From: Christensenella sp. UBA6420
GTDB taxonomy: Bacteria > Bacillota > Clostridia > Christensenellales > DTU072
Length of the DNA: 12,888 bases
Reading direction: 5' to 3'
NCBI GenBank assembly: GCA_002439705.1
Contig: DJPE01000071.1
Coordinates: 31,074-43,961, forward strand
Position 1 is the first letter of the stretch; each line of letters begins with the position of its first letter. Shown piece after piece: positions 1 to 9,100 of the stretch. Under the pieces are notes generated by a model. The model was given only the letters and a program-made list of their open reading frames with translations. It ran no database searches and had not been told where the DNA came from. The translations under genes were made by a program, and so were the position numbers.

Positions 1-807
1 AATAAGGCTTTCCGCTTCTGCTCTGGTCGTTATATCCTTTTCGGTAGTCGAACCGTTACTTATACTTTCGGGTAAAGAAGCCGTATTTGCTTCCGACACT
101 TCTTCGTTGTCGATACCGTTTGCCGTGTCGTGCAGTCTGAAACCGTTTTTTCCGAAAGTAATGCCCAATAGTTCTCTCGGAGCGTTCGCCACCTCCCCTA
201 TCGTAAACAACCCCATAGATTCAAGTTTCTTTACCGACGATTTTCCTACGTATAACAATTCGCCTATCGGCAAGCCCCAAATTTTTTCCTTGAAATTACT
301 TTTGTCGATTATCGTTACCGCGTCGGGTTTTTTCATATCACTGCCGAGTTTTGCAAAGACTTTCGTAAAAGAAACGCCTACGGAAACGGTAAGACCTATT
401 TCCGTTTTCATTCTGTTACGGATTTCGTCGGCTATTTTATCGCCGTTTCCGAAAAGTTTTACCGAGTCGGTCACGTCGAGCCAACATTCGTCCAAACCGA
501 AACTTTCCACTTTTGACGTATATTGTTTGTACAACGCGATAGCTTTTTTCGATAAATACGAATATTTTTTGAAATCCGGCGGAAGCGCATACAAGTTTTT
601 CGCTTTCCTTTTTGCTTCGAGTAAAGTATCCCCCGTCTTTATTCCCGCTTTTTTGGCTTTCTCGTTTTTTGCAAGCACAACACCGTGCCGCTTTTCGGGA
701 TTTCCGCAAATAACGAGATATTTATCCCGTAAATCGGAATTGTAAAGTAATGCGGCGGACGCATAAAAATTATTTATATCGACGTGTAAAATAACTTTTT
801 CTTTCAT
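1..807 (-). CDS. dinB: Y-family DNA polymerase IV (DinB), 3' end outside window
   Basis: Translesion DNA polymerase of the Y family, error-prone and without proofreading, acting on the chromosome. It reads open for 269 codons from the ATG at 807 to the window edge, about two thirds of a usual 350-420 residue protein. Seen: the N-terminal HVDINNFYAS motif with catalytic Asp10 and probable steric-gate Tyr15; GLDECWLDVTD with the metal-binding pair Asp106-Glu107; SVGVSFTKVFAKLGSDMKKP near 142-161, typical of the palm; then a thumb helix-hairpin-helix-like stretch (GVANAP-like segment and LYVGKSSVKKLESMGL, 185-200). The little finger and any clamp-binding motif are mostly off the window. The HVDIN form and GLDECWLD wording match the clostridial 'Y-family polymerase' group rather than classical E. 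coli DinB (HVDMD), as I recall it. The start overlaps the coaE stop as ATGA, implying translational coupling. Family call is firm; the exact DinB subgroup is inferred. Confidence 0.93.
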   Translation of the reverse strand, partial: MKEKVILHVDINNFYASAALLYNSDLRDKYLVICGNPEKRHGVVLAKNEKAKKAGIKTGDTLLEAKRKAKNLYALPPDFKKYSYLSKKAIALYKQYTSKVESFGLDECWLDVTDSVKLFGNGDKIADEIRNRMKTEIGLTVSVGVSFTKVFAKLGSDMKKPDAVTIIDKSNFKEKIWGLPIGELLYVGKSSVKKLESMGLFTIGEVANAPRELLGITFGKNGFRLHDTANGIDNEEVSEANTASLPESISNGSTTEKDITTRAEAESLI

Positions 808-1358
808 AAAAGCGCGGAAAAAACCGTATCGGCAAGTTCTTTTTTCCCAAAGTTATTATTTATTACTATCGTAGGAATACCGTAATCTGAGCGACTTTTC
901 TGCGTGGCGACTTTCGCTTTCGCGATAGCGGTATCGACTCCGTCTCTTTTTTCTATTCTCCGTATTCTGACGGCTTCGTCTGCGTCCACTATTACAACCC
1001 TGTCAAAAAACGGTAAAAATTCATCGTTAAGTAAAGGTATTTCTACGAATACTTCTTTATCTCCATACTCTGCAAGTAACGATTTTAACCTGCTGAAAAT
1101 CTGCGGGTGAGCATACCCGTTAAGTTTCTTTCGCTCCGTTTCGTCTGTAAAAATACGTTGCGAAAGCAGTTTTTTATTGAATTCACCGTTGGAAAAAGCA
1201 TACGGAAAGAGCTTCTTAAGTCCGTCAAGATATTCTTTGTCGTATAATAATTCAGCGTTAATTTTATCGCAGTCCAATACTATTTTGCCGTTTTCTCGCA
1301 AAATTTCGCCCACAAGACTTTTCCCGCTGCCTATCATACCCGTAATCGCGGTGATCAT
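804..1358 (-). CDS. coaE: Dephospho-CoA kinase
   Basis: Catalyses the last step of coenzyme A synthesis, ATP-dependent phosphorylation of the 3'-hydroxyl of dephospho-CoA, in the cytoplasm. The product is 184 residues, slightly short for the family (about 195-210). Seen: P-loop GMIGSGKS at residues 7-14; LDCDKI (29-33) matching the substrate-site D-x-D-K-I; AHP (83-85) and EIPLL (106-110), both family hallmarks; a lid-like RRIEKRDG (133-140); and a C-terminal VINNN (165-169) where many members have VIDNN. The ATG at 1358 is preferred because GAGG lies 7 bases upstream and because family members begin directly with the P-loop strand. An in-frame TTG at 1376 would add six unneeded residues inside polA. 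The start shares one base with the polA stop (TAATG). In many Bacillota coaE follows polA, often with mutM between them; here mutM is absent from the gap. Confidence 0.93.
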   Translation of the reverse strand: MITAITGMIGSGKSLVGEILRENGKIVLDCDKINAELLYDKEYLDGLKKLFPYAFSNGEFNKKLLSQRIFTDETERKKLNGYAHPQIFSRLKSLLAEYGDKEVFVEIPLLNDEFLPFFDRVVIVDADEAVRIRRIEKRDGVDTAIAKAKVATQKSRSDYGIPTIVINNNFGKKELADTVFSALL

Positions 1359-3916
1359 TATTTCGCCTCGTACCAATTTTTACCCGAAGCCACGTTGACT
1401 ATTAAAGGTACTCTCAACTTAACTACGTTTTCCATAACCGATTTAAGTAACGCCTTAACGTTTTCTTCTTCTTCCGCAGGAACGTCGAGTATAAGTTCAT
1501 CGTGAACCTGCAAAATAAGTTTCGATTTAAGACCGTTTTTCTCCAATTCGCTCTTAACTTTCAGCATGGCAAGCTTAATAATATCGCTTGCACTTCCCTG
1601 TAAAGGCATATTCATAGCCGCTCTTTCGCCGAAAGCTCTCACCGTATACTGACTCGAAGTAAGTTCGGGAAAATATCTTATTCTGCCAAGCATCGTTCTT
1701 AAATACCCTTGTTCTTTCGCCATTTTTATATTGCCGTTCATATATTCCTTTACGACGGGGTAAGTCGCGAAATATTCTTCTATAAACTTTTTTGCCTGAT
1801 AGTTGGTTACGTTCGCGTTTTTTGCGAGCCCGAAACTGCTTATACCATAAATTATGCCGAAATTAACGGCTTTAGCGGAAGAACGCATAGAACTCGTAAC
1901 TTCGTCGAACGGCACGCGGAAAATTTTGCTTGCGGTCGTGGCGTGAATATCTTTTCCTTCGTTAAAGGCTTCTATCAAGTGAGCGTCCTGCGAAAAATGC
2001 GCAAGTAGTCTGAGTTCTATCTGCGAATAATCCGCACTTACGAGTACGCAACCGTCACTCGGCACAAACATTCTTCTGATCTCTCGCCCTTCCGCTCTTC
2101 TGACGGGAATATTCTGTAAATTCGGCTCGGTAGAAGAAAGTCTGCCCGTTGCGGTTACGTTTTGTTTGAAACAAGTATGGACTTTGCCCGTGGCTTTATT
2201 TATAAGTCCGCGCATTCCGTCAATATAAGTAGATTTAAGTTTTGTAAGCTGTCTGTATCTTAACAAAACTTCGGCTATAGGATGCTCCAACTCTTCAAGT
2301 ACTTCCGCATTTACCGAAAATCCGGTCTTATTCTTTTTAGAATGTGGCAAACCGAGCTTTTCGAATAAGATCGATGCAAGCTGTTTGTTGGAATTAACGT
2401 TGAATTCTTCCCCCGCCAATTCGTAAATTTTCTTTACGAGTCCTTCTATTTCTTCTGCGTACATGACGTCAAGTTCGTTAAGAATATTTATATCTATGCG
2501 AAATCCGACTCTCTCCATATCAAAAAGGCACTTCACAAGCGGAAGTTCGAGTTCGTCGTATAATTTAGTCAATTCGAGCTTACTCATCTTTTCGTCAAGT
2601 TCCGAGTCGAGTCTGTACATACTCGCCGCAACCACCTTTTCGGAATATCCGTACGCCGACAATAACTGCTTTACGTCTTTTATGTTCCTTCCGGGCGACA
2701 GCAGATATCCTTTCAACGATAAATCGCTGTACGGCAAATTAAGTTCGCACTTAAATCCCGACAGTATCGTCATAAGCTGTTTTGCGTCGTAAACTATTTT
2801 TTCGACGCCCCCTTCGAATACGGAACGCATAGCTTCCACTACTGCGTCTTCGGTAAGTCCAGCTCCGAATAAATCGTTACTAAGGTTTACGGCGTAATTT
2901 TTTTGCCCGTCGGAGAACGATATTTCGCTGTCCCAATTTATAGCGATTTTTCCCTGCTTTATTACTTCGTTTATCGCTTCGACAAGCGAATTTTCGTCGT
3001 CGATTTTAACTTCTTCCGTCGCTATATCCTTATCGGAAACAACCGTTTCTTCTTCTGAAACGTCGAATTTGAACCTGTCTATCAGCTTCTTAAAATCGAG
3101 TTTTTTCATCGTTTCGTACGCAATTTTGGGAAGCGGATACGAGAATTTTATATCGTCTAAGTTACAAATTAGGTCGATTTTCGTATCAATTGTTGCTAAC
3201 TGCTTCGATAAATAAACTAATTTTTTATTGTTTTCGAGCTTTTCCCTCAATTTTCCGACAATCGAGTCTATGTTGGCGTAAATATTATCGATATTGCCGA
3301 ATTTCATCAATAAATCGGTTGCCGTTTTTTGCCCCACTCCGGGCGCACCCGGGATATTGTCGGAGCTGTCTCCCGCAAGCCCCTTATATTCTATTATTTG
3401 TTCGGGCGTAAAGCCTTCGAGTTCTTTCAGAACGGCGGGCGTATATTTAACTACGTCGCTCACTCCGCGCTTTGTCAAAAACACCGTCGTCGTGTCATCG
3501 ATAAGTTGAAGACTGTCTCTGTCACCGGTTACTATTATCGTTTCGTCGTCAAATCTTTTCGCGAGCGTTCCTATAATGTCGTCGGCTTCAGCCCCTTCCT
3601 TGAAAAGGATTTTTATTCCCATCTTTTCAAGCAGGTCTTTTAATATGGGTATCTGTACGGCGAGTTCTTCCGCCATAGGTTTTCTCGTCGCCTTATATCC
3701 GTCGTACATATAGTGTCTGAACGTTTTTGTTTTGCAGTCAAATACGGCGCATATATGCGTAGGCTTTTCTTCCGAAATAAGTTTCTGCAACATAGCCGTG
3801 TATCCGTAAACGGCGTTTGTGTACGTTCCGTCTACGAGCTGCAACGGAGGAAGAGCGTGGAAAGCTCTGTTTATAAGGCTATTGGAATCTATAAGAATTA
3901 TTTTATTACTGCTCAA
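1358..3916 (-). CDS. polA: DNA polymerase I (5'-3' exonuclease active site present, proofreading domain degenerate)
   Basis: Removes RNA primers and fills gaps in lagging-strand synthesis and excision repair. The product is 852 residues. Residues 1-290 form the 5' nuclease with its acidic metal ligands (Asp10, Asp60, Glu110, Asp112, Asp113, Asp132, Asp134, Asp183, Asp186) and a helix-hairpin-helix (GAPGVGQKT, 190-198). Residues about 300-455 sit where the 3'-5' exonuclease belongs, but the D-x-E, N-x-x-x-D and Y-x-x-x-D motifs are not recognisable, so proofreading is probably lost, as in Bacillus-type Pol I. Residues about 460-852 are the polymerase: GRLSSTEPNLQNIP (591-604), motif A with Asp629 (DYSQIELR), motif B R678-K682-F686-Y690, and motif C His805-Asp806-Glu807. 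Phe686 is the usual residue at the ddNTP-discrimination site. The start is TTG at 3916, backed by GGGGAG 7 bases upstream; it overlaps the preceding gene by 11 bases. No better start lies downstream, since the family begins at this strand. Confidence 0.97.
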   Translation of the reverse strand: MSSNKIILIDSNSLINRAFHALPPLQLVDGTYTNAVYGYTAMLQKLISEEKPTHICAVFDCKTKTFRHYMYDGYKATRKPMAEELAVQIPILKDLLEKMGIKILFKEGAEADDIIGTLAKRFDDETIIVTGDRDSLQLIDDTTTVFLTKRGVSDVVKYTPAVLKELEGFTPEQIIEYKGLAGDSSDNIPGAPGVGQKTATDLLMKFGNIDNIYANIDSIVGKLREKLENNKKLVYLSKQLATIDTKIDLICNLDDIKFSYPLPKIAYETMKKLDFKKLIDRFKFDVSEEETVVSDKDIATEEVKIDDENSLVEAINEVIKQGKIAINWDSEISFSDGQKNYAVNLSNDLFGAGLTEDAVVEAMRSVFEGGVEKIVYDAKQLMTILSGFKCELNLPYSDLSLKGYLLSPGRNIKDVKQLLSAYGYSEKVVAASMYRLDSELDEKMSKLELTKLYDELELPLVKCLFDMERVGFRIDINILNELDVMYAEEIEGLVKKIYELAGEEFNVNSNKQLASILFEKLGLPHSKKNKTGFSVNAEVLEELEHPIAEVLLRYRQLTKLKSTYIDGMRGLINKATGKVHTCFKQNVTATGRLSSTEPNLQNIPVRRAEGREIRRMFVPSDGCVLVSADYSQIELRLLAHFSQDAHLIEAFNEGKDIHATTASKIFRVPFDEVTSSMRSSAKAVNFGIIYGISSFGLAKNANVTNYQAKKFIEEYFATYPVVKEYMNGNIKMAKEQGYLRTMLGRIRYFPELTSSQYTVRAFGERAAMNMPLQGSASDIIKLAMLKVKSELEKNGLKSKLILQVHDELILDVPAEEEENVKALLKSVMENVVKLRVPLIVNVASGKNWYEAK
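1366..1369 (-). promoter_or_regulatory. Ribosome binding site of coaE
   Basis: GAGG on the minus strand, followed by 7 bases and then the ATG at 1358. It lies inside the end of polA and decides the ATG over the upstream in-frame TTG at 1376. Confidence 0.7.
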
Positions 3917-5036
3917 GTTGCATCTCCCCGAATTTTATCCAATTCTTTTTACGCATAAACTCGCTTACTCCGAGACTTACGCCCGCAGGTATTACGAACA
4001 GGCAAAGTATTATTCCCAATACGTATTTCCATACCGCTATATCGTACGCTTGACAAGCGTCGATTACTCCGAACACGCCTACGAGTCCGCTCGTACCCAT
4101 TCCGCCGCCCGCCGCGGTACAACGCATGTCGAGAAGCACGGCTACGAGTCCGCTTATTGCGCTCGCTATTACTTCCGGTACCATAATAAGCGGATGTTTC
4201 ATTATATTAGGAATTTGTAACATGCTCGTTCCCAAGCCTTGCGAAATAAGTCCGCTCCATTTGTTTTCGCGAAAACTTGCCACCGCAAATCCTATCATGT
4301 GTGCGGCGCAGCCGGCGACTGCGGCTCCGCCCGCTATAGCGAACACTTCCGGATTGGCGTTGGCAGTGTTAGAAGTGGCGATAGCCACCCAAATCGCAGC
4401 CGAAGAAGTAGGCATAGTCAAAAGTATTCCCATAACTATCGATATAAATATCCCTACGAGAACTTTCGCTGCCGTTCCCGCTTCTATCGTGATGACCAAA
4501 AGTTTAGCCAACAAGTCGATAAGTTTTATAAACGGCCACGCAAGGTATATTCCGCCCATGGCAAGTATCATCATTCCGAGCGGAATAAAAATTATATCGA
4601 ATTTAGTCTTCCCTGCATAAAGCGAAGCGATTTCTATCGTAAATAAAGCTACGACGTAAGCTCCTATCGGATTTCCCGGTAAACCTTTCGCAAACACGGC
4701 GTTAAAATATTCTCCCGTCATCGTGCCTTCGATAAAGTTAAGAGAATACGCTCCGATAAAACCAGTTACCGCGGCGGCAAAAATAACGAGCGGTTTGGAT
4801 TTAAGTTTGTACGCAATTCCTACGCCTATTCCCGCACCCATAAGAATTTTAGCCACCGTTCCGAAACCATTGACAAGTTTTCCGAACGCATTGTCGCCTA
4901 TCCATCCACCTACCATACAGACGATAGTGCCTGCGATAAGCGTGCAGAAGAGTCCTGAAGCCATCCCCGAAAATGCGTCGATAAACCATCTCTTGCAAAG
5001 GCTTTTTACGCCGTTAAAAAACTTCTCTTTCGTCAT
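3906..5036 (-). CDS. Multi-pass membrane protein, PTS_EIIC_2-like stand-alone IIC
   Basis: Integral membrane protein of 376 residues with roughly eight to ten hydrophobic segments rich in Gly, Ala and Ile. They begin at about residue 20 (FSGMASGLFCTLIAGTIV) and end near 350-365. The short basic N-terminus (MTKEKFFNGVKSLCKRW) and the C-terminal tail (SEFMRKKNWIKFGEMQLE) together with GMGTSGLVGVFGVIDA (about 317-332) match what I know of the PTS_EIIC_2 family (PF13303), usually annotated 'PTS sugar transporter subunit IIC'. No IIA, IIB or HPr gene is in the window, and the real substrate of these solitary IIC proteins is uncertain. ATG at 5036 is preceded by AAAGGA 5 bases upstream and by a second AGGAG further out. 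The gene lies 9 bases after the patatin-like gene and runs 11 bases into polA. It could be a transporter unrelated to phosphotransfer; family call is moderate, function open. Confidence 0.8.
   Translation of the reverse strand: MTKEKFFNGVKSLCKRWFIDAFSGMASGLFCTLIAGTIVCMVGGWIGDNAFGKLVNGFGTVAKILMGAGIGVGIAYKLKSKPLVIFAAAVTGFIGAYSLNFIEGTMTGEYFNAVFAKGLPGNPIGAYVVALFTIEIASLYAGKTKFDIIFIPLGMMILAMGGIYLAWPFIKLIDLLAKLLVITIEAGTAAKVLVGIFISIVMGILLTMPTSSAAIWVAIATSNTANANPEVFAIAGGAAVAGCAAHMIGFAVASFRENKWSGLISQGLGTSMLQIPNIMKHPLIMVPEVIASAISGLVAVLLDMRCTAAGGGMGTSGLVGVFGVIDACQAYDIAVWKYVLGIILCLFVIPAGVSLGVSEFMRKKNWIKFGEMQLEQ
3924..3929 (-). promoter_or_regulatory. Ribosome binding site of polA (supports TTG start)
   Basis: GGGGAG on the minus strand, 7 bases before the TTG at 3916. 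It lies within the last codons of the upstream membrane-protein gene. It is the main support for a TTG initiator, because no ATG or GTG sits at the expected protein start. Confidence 0.7.
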
Positions 5037-5045
5037 TTTGTTCCT

Positions 5046-6161
5046 TTAACTCCTTGTTACGTCTAAAAATAATTTATCTTTTTTCGCTTTTTCACGTAAA
5101 ATTATTCTCTTTAATCTGCCTTTTACAATTTCTACGTTTTCCGCTTTCTCTTTAAGTGTCTGCAAAAATTCTTTCGGATTATAGATATGGAATTTCTCCA
5201 CCCCGCACAACAACGCATACTCTTCGAGAAAGGTTATAATCGAATTGTTGATTTCCTCGTCGGGATATAACACAGCTATGTCTTTAAGCACTTCTTCTTT
5301 CGATATATTACTTTTTTCTATATCCACAAAAAAATACCCGATTAAATCTTCAACCGAACTATCTACGTAATACCTTTTGCCCGCATAATTTTTCAAAAAC
5401 CGTAAAGCGTCGTAATACCCTAATTTTATGTTGCGGTTCATCATCTTTGCAGACATTTGCATCGTTCTGCCCAGGTCTTCCGACGGACATATAAAACTTA
5501 CGTCTACCGACGGCATAACAGGGGTTATATAAGGCATTTTACTCATAGTTCTTATTGCGATTACTTTATCGTATCCTTTCTCTGCCAAAAGAGAAATCGG
5601 CATATTGTTATATACGCCACCGTCTATAAAGAACTTGCCGTCGAGTCTTTTTAACCTGAACGCCGGATAATATGCGCTCGCCAAAAGATAGTTGTGCAGC
5701 TTCCCGTAAGGAATATCTTCCAAAAACAATTCTACGGGTTCTCTGTCGGAAAGCGAATAAGTCACAAGCCCCAAATCCATTTTCGACAAACGCACTTTTT
5801 CTTCCGATATGTGCATTTTCAAAAATTCCAAAACCTTTTCGGTCGGAATTCCCAAGTTTTTAATTATCTTTAATGCTTGTTTCGTCCAATACGCTACGGT
5901 ATCGCGGTTTAACTCTTTATTGTAGAGTTTTTCCACTTCTATATCGTCGAAATCGGTAAACATACTCGGCGTGATATGAGTCCACATTTCCATAAGCGAC
6001 TCATATCCCTCGTCCTGCGTCACCAACGCCGCGTTTATCGCTCCGATGCTCGTTCCTACCGCTCCGTCGAAAACATAACCGTTGTCGTAGAGGGCTTTTA
6101 TCGCGCCGCAATGGAAAGATCCTTTCGCACCGCCGCCCTCTAATACCAAACCAGTTTTCAT
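5046..6161 (-). CDS. Patatin-like phospholipase family protein
   Basis: Predicted serine acyl hydrolase of the patatin fold, cleaving acyl esters of lipids with a Ser-Asp dyad. The product is 371 residues. Seen: the oxyanion-hole loop GGGAKG at 9-14; nucleophile elbow GTSIG at 36-40 with Ser38; and DGG at 180-182 with catalytic Asp180. All three active-site elements are intact. There is no signal peptide or clear membrane segment, so it is expected to be cytoplasmic, as for the RssA/YjjU-like bacterial group. Residues beyond about 290 form a charged helical extension (ending KKDKLFLDVTRS) that is longer than minimal bacterial patatins; I recall a C-terminal accessory domain in many clostridial members but cannot name it with certainty here. 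The ATG at 6161 lies one base after the lacZ stop and has no strong ribosome binding site, which suggests translational coupling to lacZ. Substrate unknown. Confidence 0.92.
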   Translation of the reverse strand: MKTGLVLEGGGAKGSFHCGAIKALYDNGYVFDGAVGTSIGAINAALVTQDEGYESLMEMWTHITPSMFTDFDDIEVEKLYNKELNRDTVAYWTKQALKIIKNLGIPTEKVLEFLKMHISEEKVRLSKMDLGLVTYSLSDREPVELFLEDIPYGKLHNYLLASAYYPAFRLKRLDGKFFIDGGVYNNMPISLLAEKGYDKVIAIRTMSKMPYITPVMPSVDVSFICPSEDLGRTMQMSAKMMNRNIKLGYYDALRFLKNYAGKRYYVDSSVEDLIGYFFVDIEKSNISKEEVLKDIAVLYPDEEINNSIITFLEEYALLCGVEKFHIYNPKEFLQTLKEKAENVEIVKGRLKRIILREKAKKDKLFLDVTRS

Positions 6162-6162
6162 A

Positions 6163-9100
6163 TTATTTCGCGACTATGCGGAATTCAAACGAATAATCGC
6201 CTTTCGGTATTTTATACTGCGGTTTTAACTGAGCGATAGCCGGCGTATCGCCGCCTACGCCCCTTTGCTTTCCGTCAACGTATACTGTATAATAATCGTT
6301 CTTCTTTCCGTTAAGTTCGTGCAAATGCTGCGCTTTTTCAAGGTCTTCCATGGAATACTCCTGAACGCTGAATTCAAACGGCGCGCCGCTTGCCAGGACG
6401 ATGACTCCTTCGTTGTCGTTACCTAAATTAAGGAACCTTGCGTCGGTATGGTTGCCGTTTTCTTGCGGGTAAAGATACTCGTGGTTAAAGTCGGACGCCA
6501 CACCGTAATATCTCTTCAACACCGCGGCGTCTTTTCTGTCGCAATGGTTTTCATGTGCGCCGCGAGCGTAGAAATCTACCGCCTTAACTTCTTCGCGTAA
6601 GGCAAAACTAAATCCGTAACGGATAAGTTCCGTCTTAGCATGTAATTTCATCTTAACGTTTATTGCGTCTTTCCCTATCTCGTATTCGGTGGTAAGTCCG
6701 CTGACATAAGCCATATTCCACAATACTTTTATGGTGACGATACCGTCGTTTTCTACGACTTTGATTTCCTTCGGACGCATTTTCTTCTGAGCGTTGTTAA
6801 ATTTGTATACGCCCATTATGGTCTTGACTATATCGAGATTAACCTGAGCCCAACGGTCGTTGTCGATAGTCGGACGGCAGAAATTCGGCAATAACGGTTT
6901 GCGGAGTTTTTCCGAACCGTTCACGGATATGCTCGTAATAGCTCCCGTGGCTTTATCCATAATCACCTGCATATCTCCGCTGTTTACAGTGATTTCCCAT
7001 TCGTTTTCGGTATAAGTCGCGCAGCCTTTAAGATCGGCAAGCTTGAAATCGGTCGGCTTAACCAGGAACTGTTCGTATGCGACGACGTGCCCCGTCGGCA
7101 ACACGCCCCTTTCTTTTGTGAGACTCAATTCGGCTACGACGTTTATTTCTCCGTCGAAATCCGGAACGGAAATCTTGTATTCGAAAACTTCGCCCGCTTC
7201 CGTAGAAGGAAGAATTACGTCTTCGTCTTTTATTAACGTTCCGTCGCCGTAGTAAGAAACTTTAAGATTATATCCGCCGATATTAAGGAACATATAACCG
7301 TTCTTAACTTTCAATACACCTTCTTCGAGCGTAAATTCGGGCATCTGATAAACCTTTCTTACTTCGTACAACGCGGGATTGGGCGACCTGTCCGCGCGGA
7401 CTATTCCGTTAAAAGCAAATCCGCCTGCATTAGGTTTATCTCCGAAGTCACCGCCGTAACGCCATTCGGTCACGCCGTTATTGTCGTACTTTATGCTTTG
7501 ATCGGCAAAGTCCCATATAAAGCCGCCGGCTAAACGGTCGTACTTTTTAAATTCTCTCCAATAATCGGCGAAGTTACCTAAACTGTTACCCATGCAATGG
7601 GCGTATTCACATTCCATATAAGGGAGATTTTTATATTTTTCGGGTTTATAAACCGAGCCGAAAGGTCTGAACACGGTAAAGAAACAGTGCGTGACTTTTT
7701 TATTTTCTCCGATAGCGGGCATTTTTTCGAGCGGAGCGTACATCTCGCTCATTACGTCGCTTACTTCGCCCGTCACGTCTTCTTCGTAGTGAACGAATCT
7801 CGTGTCGTCTATCGCTAAAACGGCTTTTTTCATTTCTCTGAACGCATTACCGAAGCCCGCTTCGTTACCTAAAGACCAACTGACTATACAAGCGTGGTTC
7901 TTATAAGAATTAACCATATTGCGGACTCTGTAAACGCATTGTTCAGTCCAGAGTTTACTGCTGTTCGGTATCATAAAACTTAATCCGTGCGTTTCCAGAT
8001 TGTTTTCGCACATTACCAAAATACCGAGTTCGTCGCAATATTCGTAGAAAGCTCTGTTGTTCGGATAATGGCTCGTTCTTATTGCGGTGATATTGTTTTT
8101 TAAACACAATTCCAAATCGGCGCGGATCTTTTCTTCAGGTACGGCGTGACCGTATTCGGGGTGGAATTCGTGTCTGTTTACGCCGCGGAACTTCAACGGT
8201 TTTCCGTTAAGCAAAATGAACGGTCCTTTACCGTCTATCATCGGCACGATTTTTACTTCTCTGAAACCGTACTTACATTTTCTGCAATCTATTTCTTCGC
8301 CGTCCTTGTAAAGTCTTAATTCCAAATCGTACAATACGGGAGTCTCGTGCGACCACAATTCGGGATTTTTTACGTCGGCGGCTAAACAGAGATTAGATTT
8401 TTCCACGGCAAACTCGCCCGAAGTAACGATTTTTCCGTCCTTTTTCAGTGTCACCGTAAGTTTACAATTTTCATAATCGCCGTTAATCTTAACACTTACT
8501 CTTAAATTCGCCAAAGTACGTTTTTCCTTGAAGTAACTTCTTGCGAAAAAGTCGGCTATTTCGGTACGGGGTTTTTCGATTAAATATACATCGCGGAAAA
8601 TACCCGATATTCTCCACATATCCTGGTCTTCGAGATAACTTCCCGTGCAGAAACGATAAACTATTACGGTAAGTCTATTGTTACCGTCGGTTACGAAATC
8701 GGTCACGTCGTATTCCTGAAAATCGAAAGTGTCTTCGCTGTATCCGACGAATTTACCGTTGACGTAAACTTCCGCGCAGGAATTGACTCCGCCGAAATGA
8801 ATGAAATATTTTTGTTCGGTTTTATTCAATTCGAACTCGGTAACGTAAACGCCCACGCTGTTCAGTTTTTCTTTAACCATAGGAACGAGCGGCAGGAATT
8901 TGGTTTCCAATGCGTACGGATAAGCGATATTCGTATAAATAGGCTTGTCGTAACCTTTTATCTGCCAATTTGACGGAACGGTTATTTTATCGAACGAAGA
9001 ATAATCGTAGTCCGCGCTTTCGATCCCCGCGGGAACGTCTTCGACTTTGGCGAACCACTTAAAACTCCATTCGCCGCTTAACAAACGAGTTTTTTCGTTA

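Noticed and set aside
107..745. Long plus-strand reading frame of 212 codons at the left edge
   Set aside because: It lies antisense to dinB, which shows clear Y-family motifs in an uninterrupted frame. The plus-strand translation has no recognisable family and is rich in Ser, Phe and Lys, as expected from an antisense frame.
1359..1376. Upstream TTG start for coaE
   Set aside because: It would add six residues before the P-loop strand. The ATG at 1358 has a GAGG at good spacing and fits the family N-terminus.
4126..4646. Two overlapping plus-strand frames of 164 and 135 codons
   Set aside because: Both are antisense to the membrane-protein gene. One looks hydrophobic only because it mirrors the Ala/Ile-rich helices.
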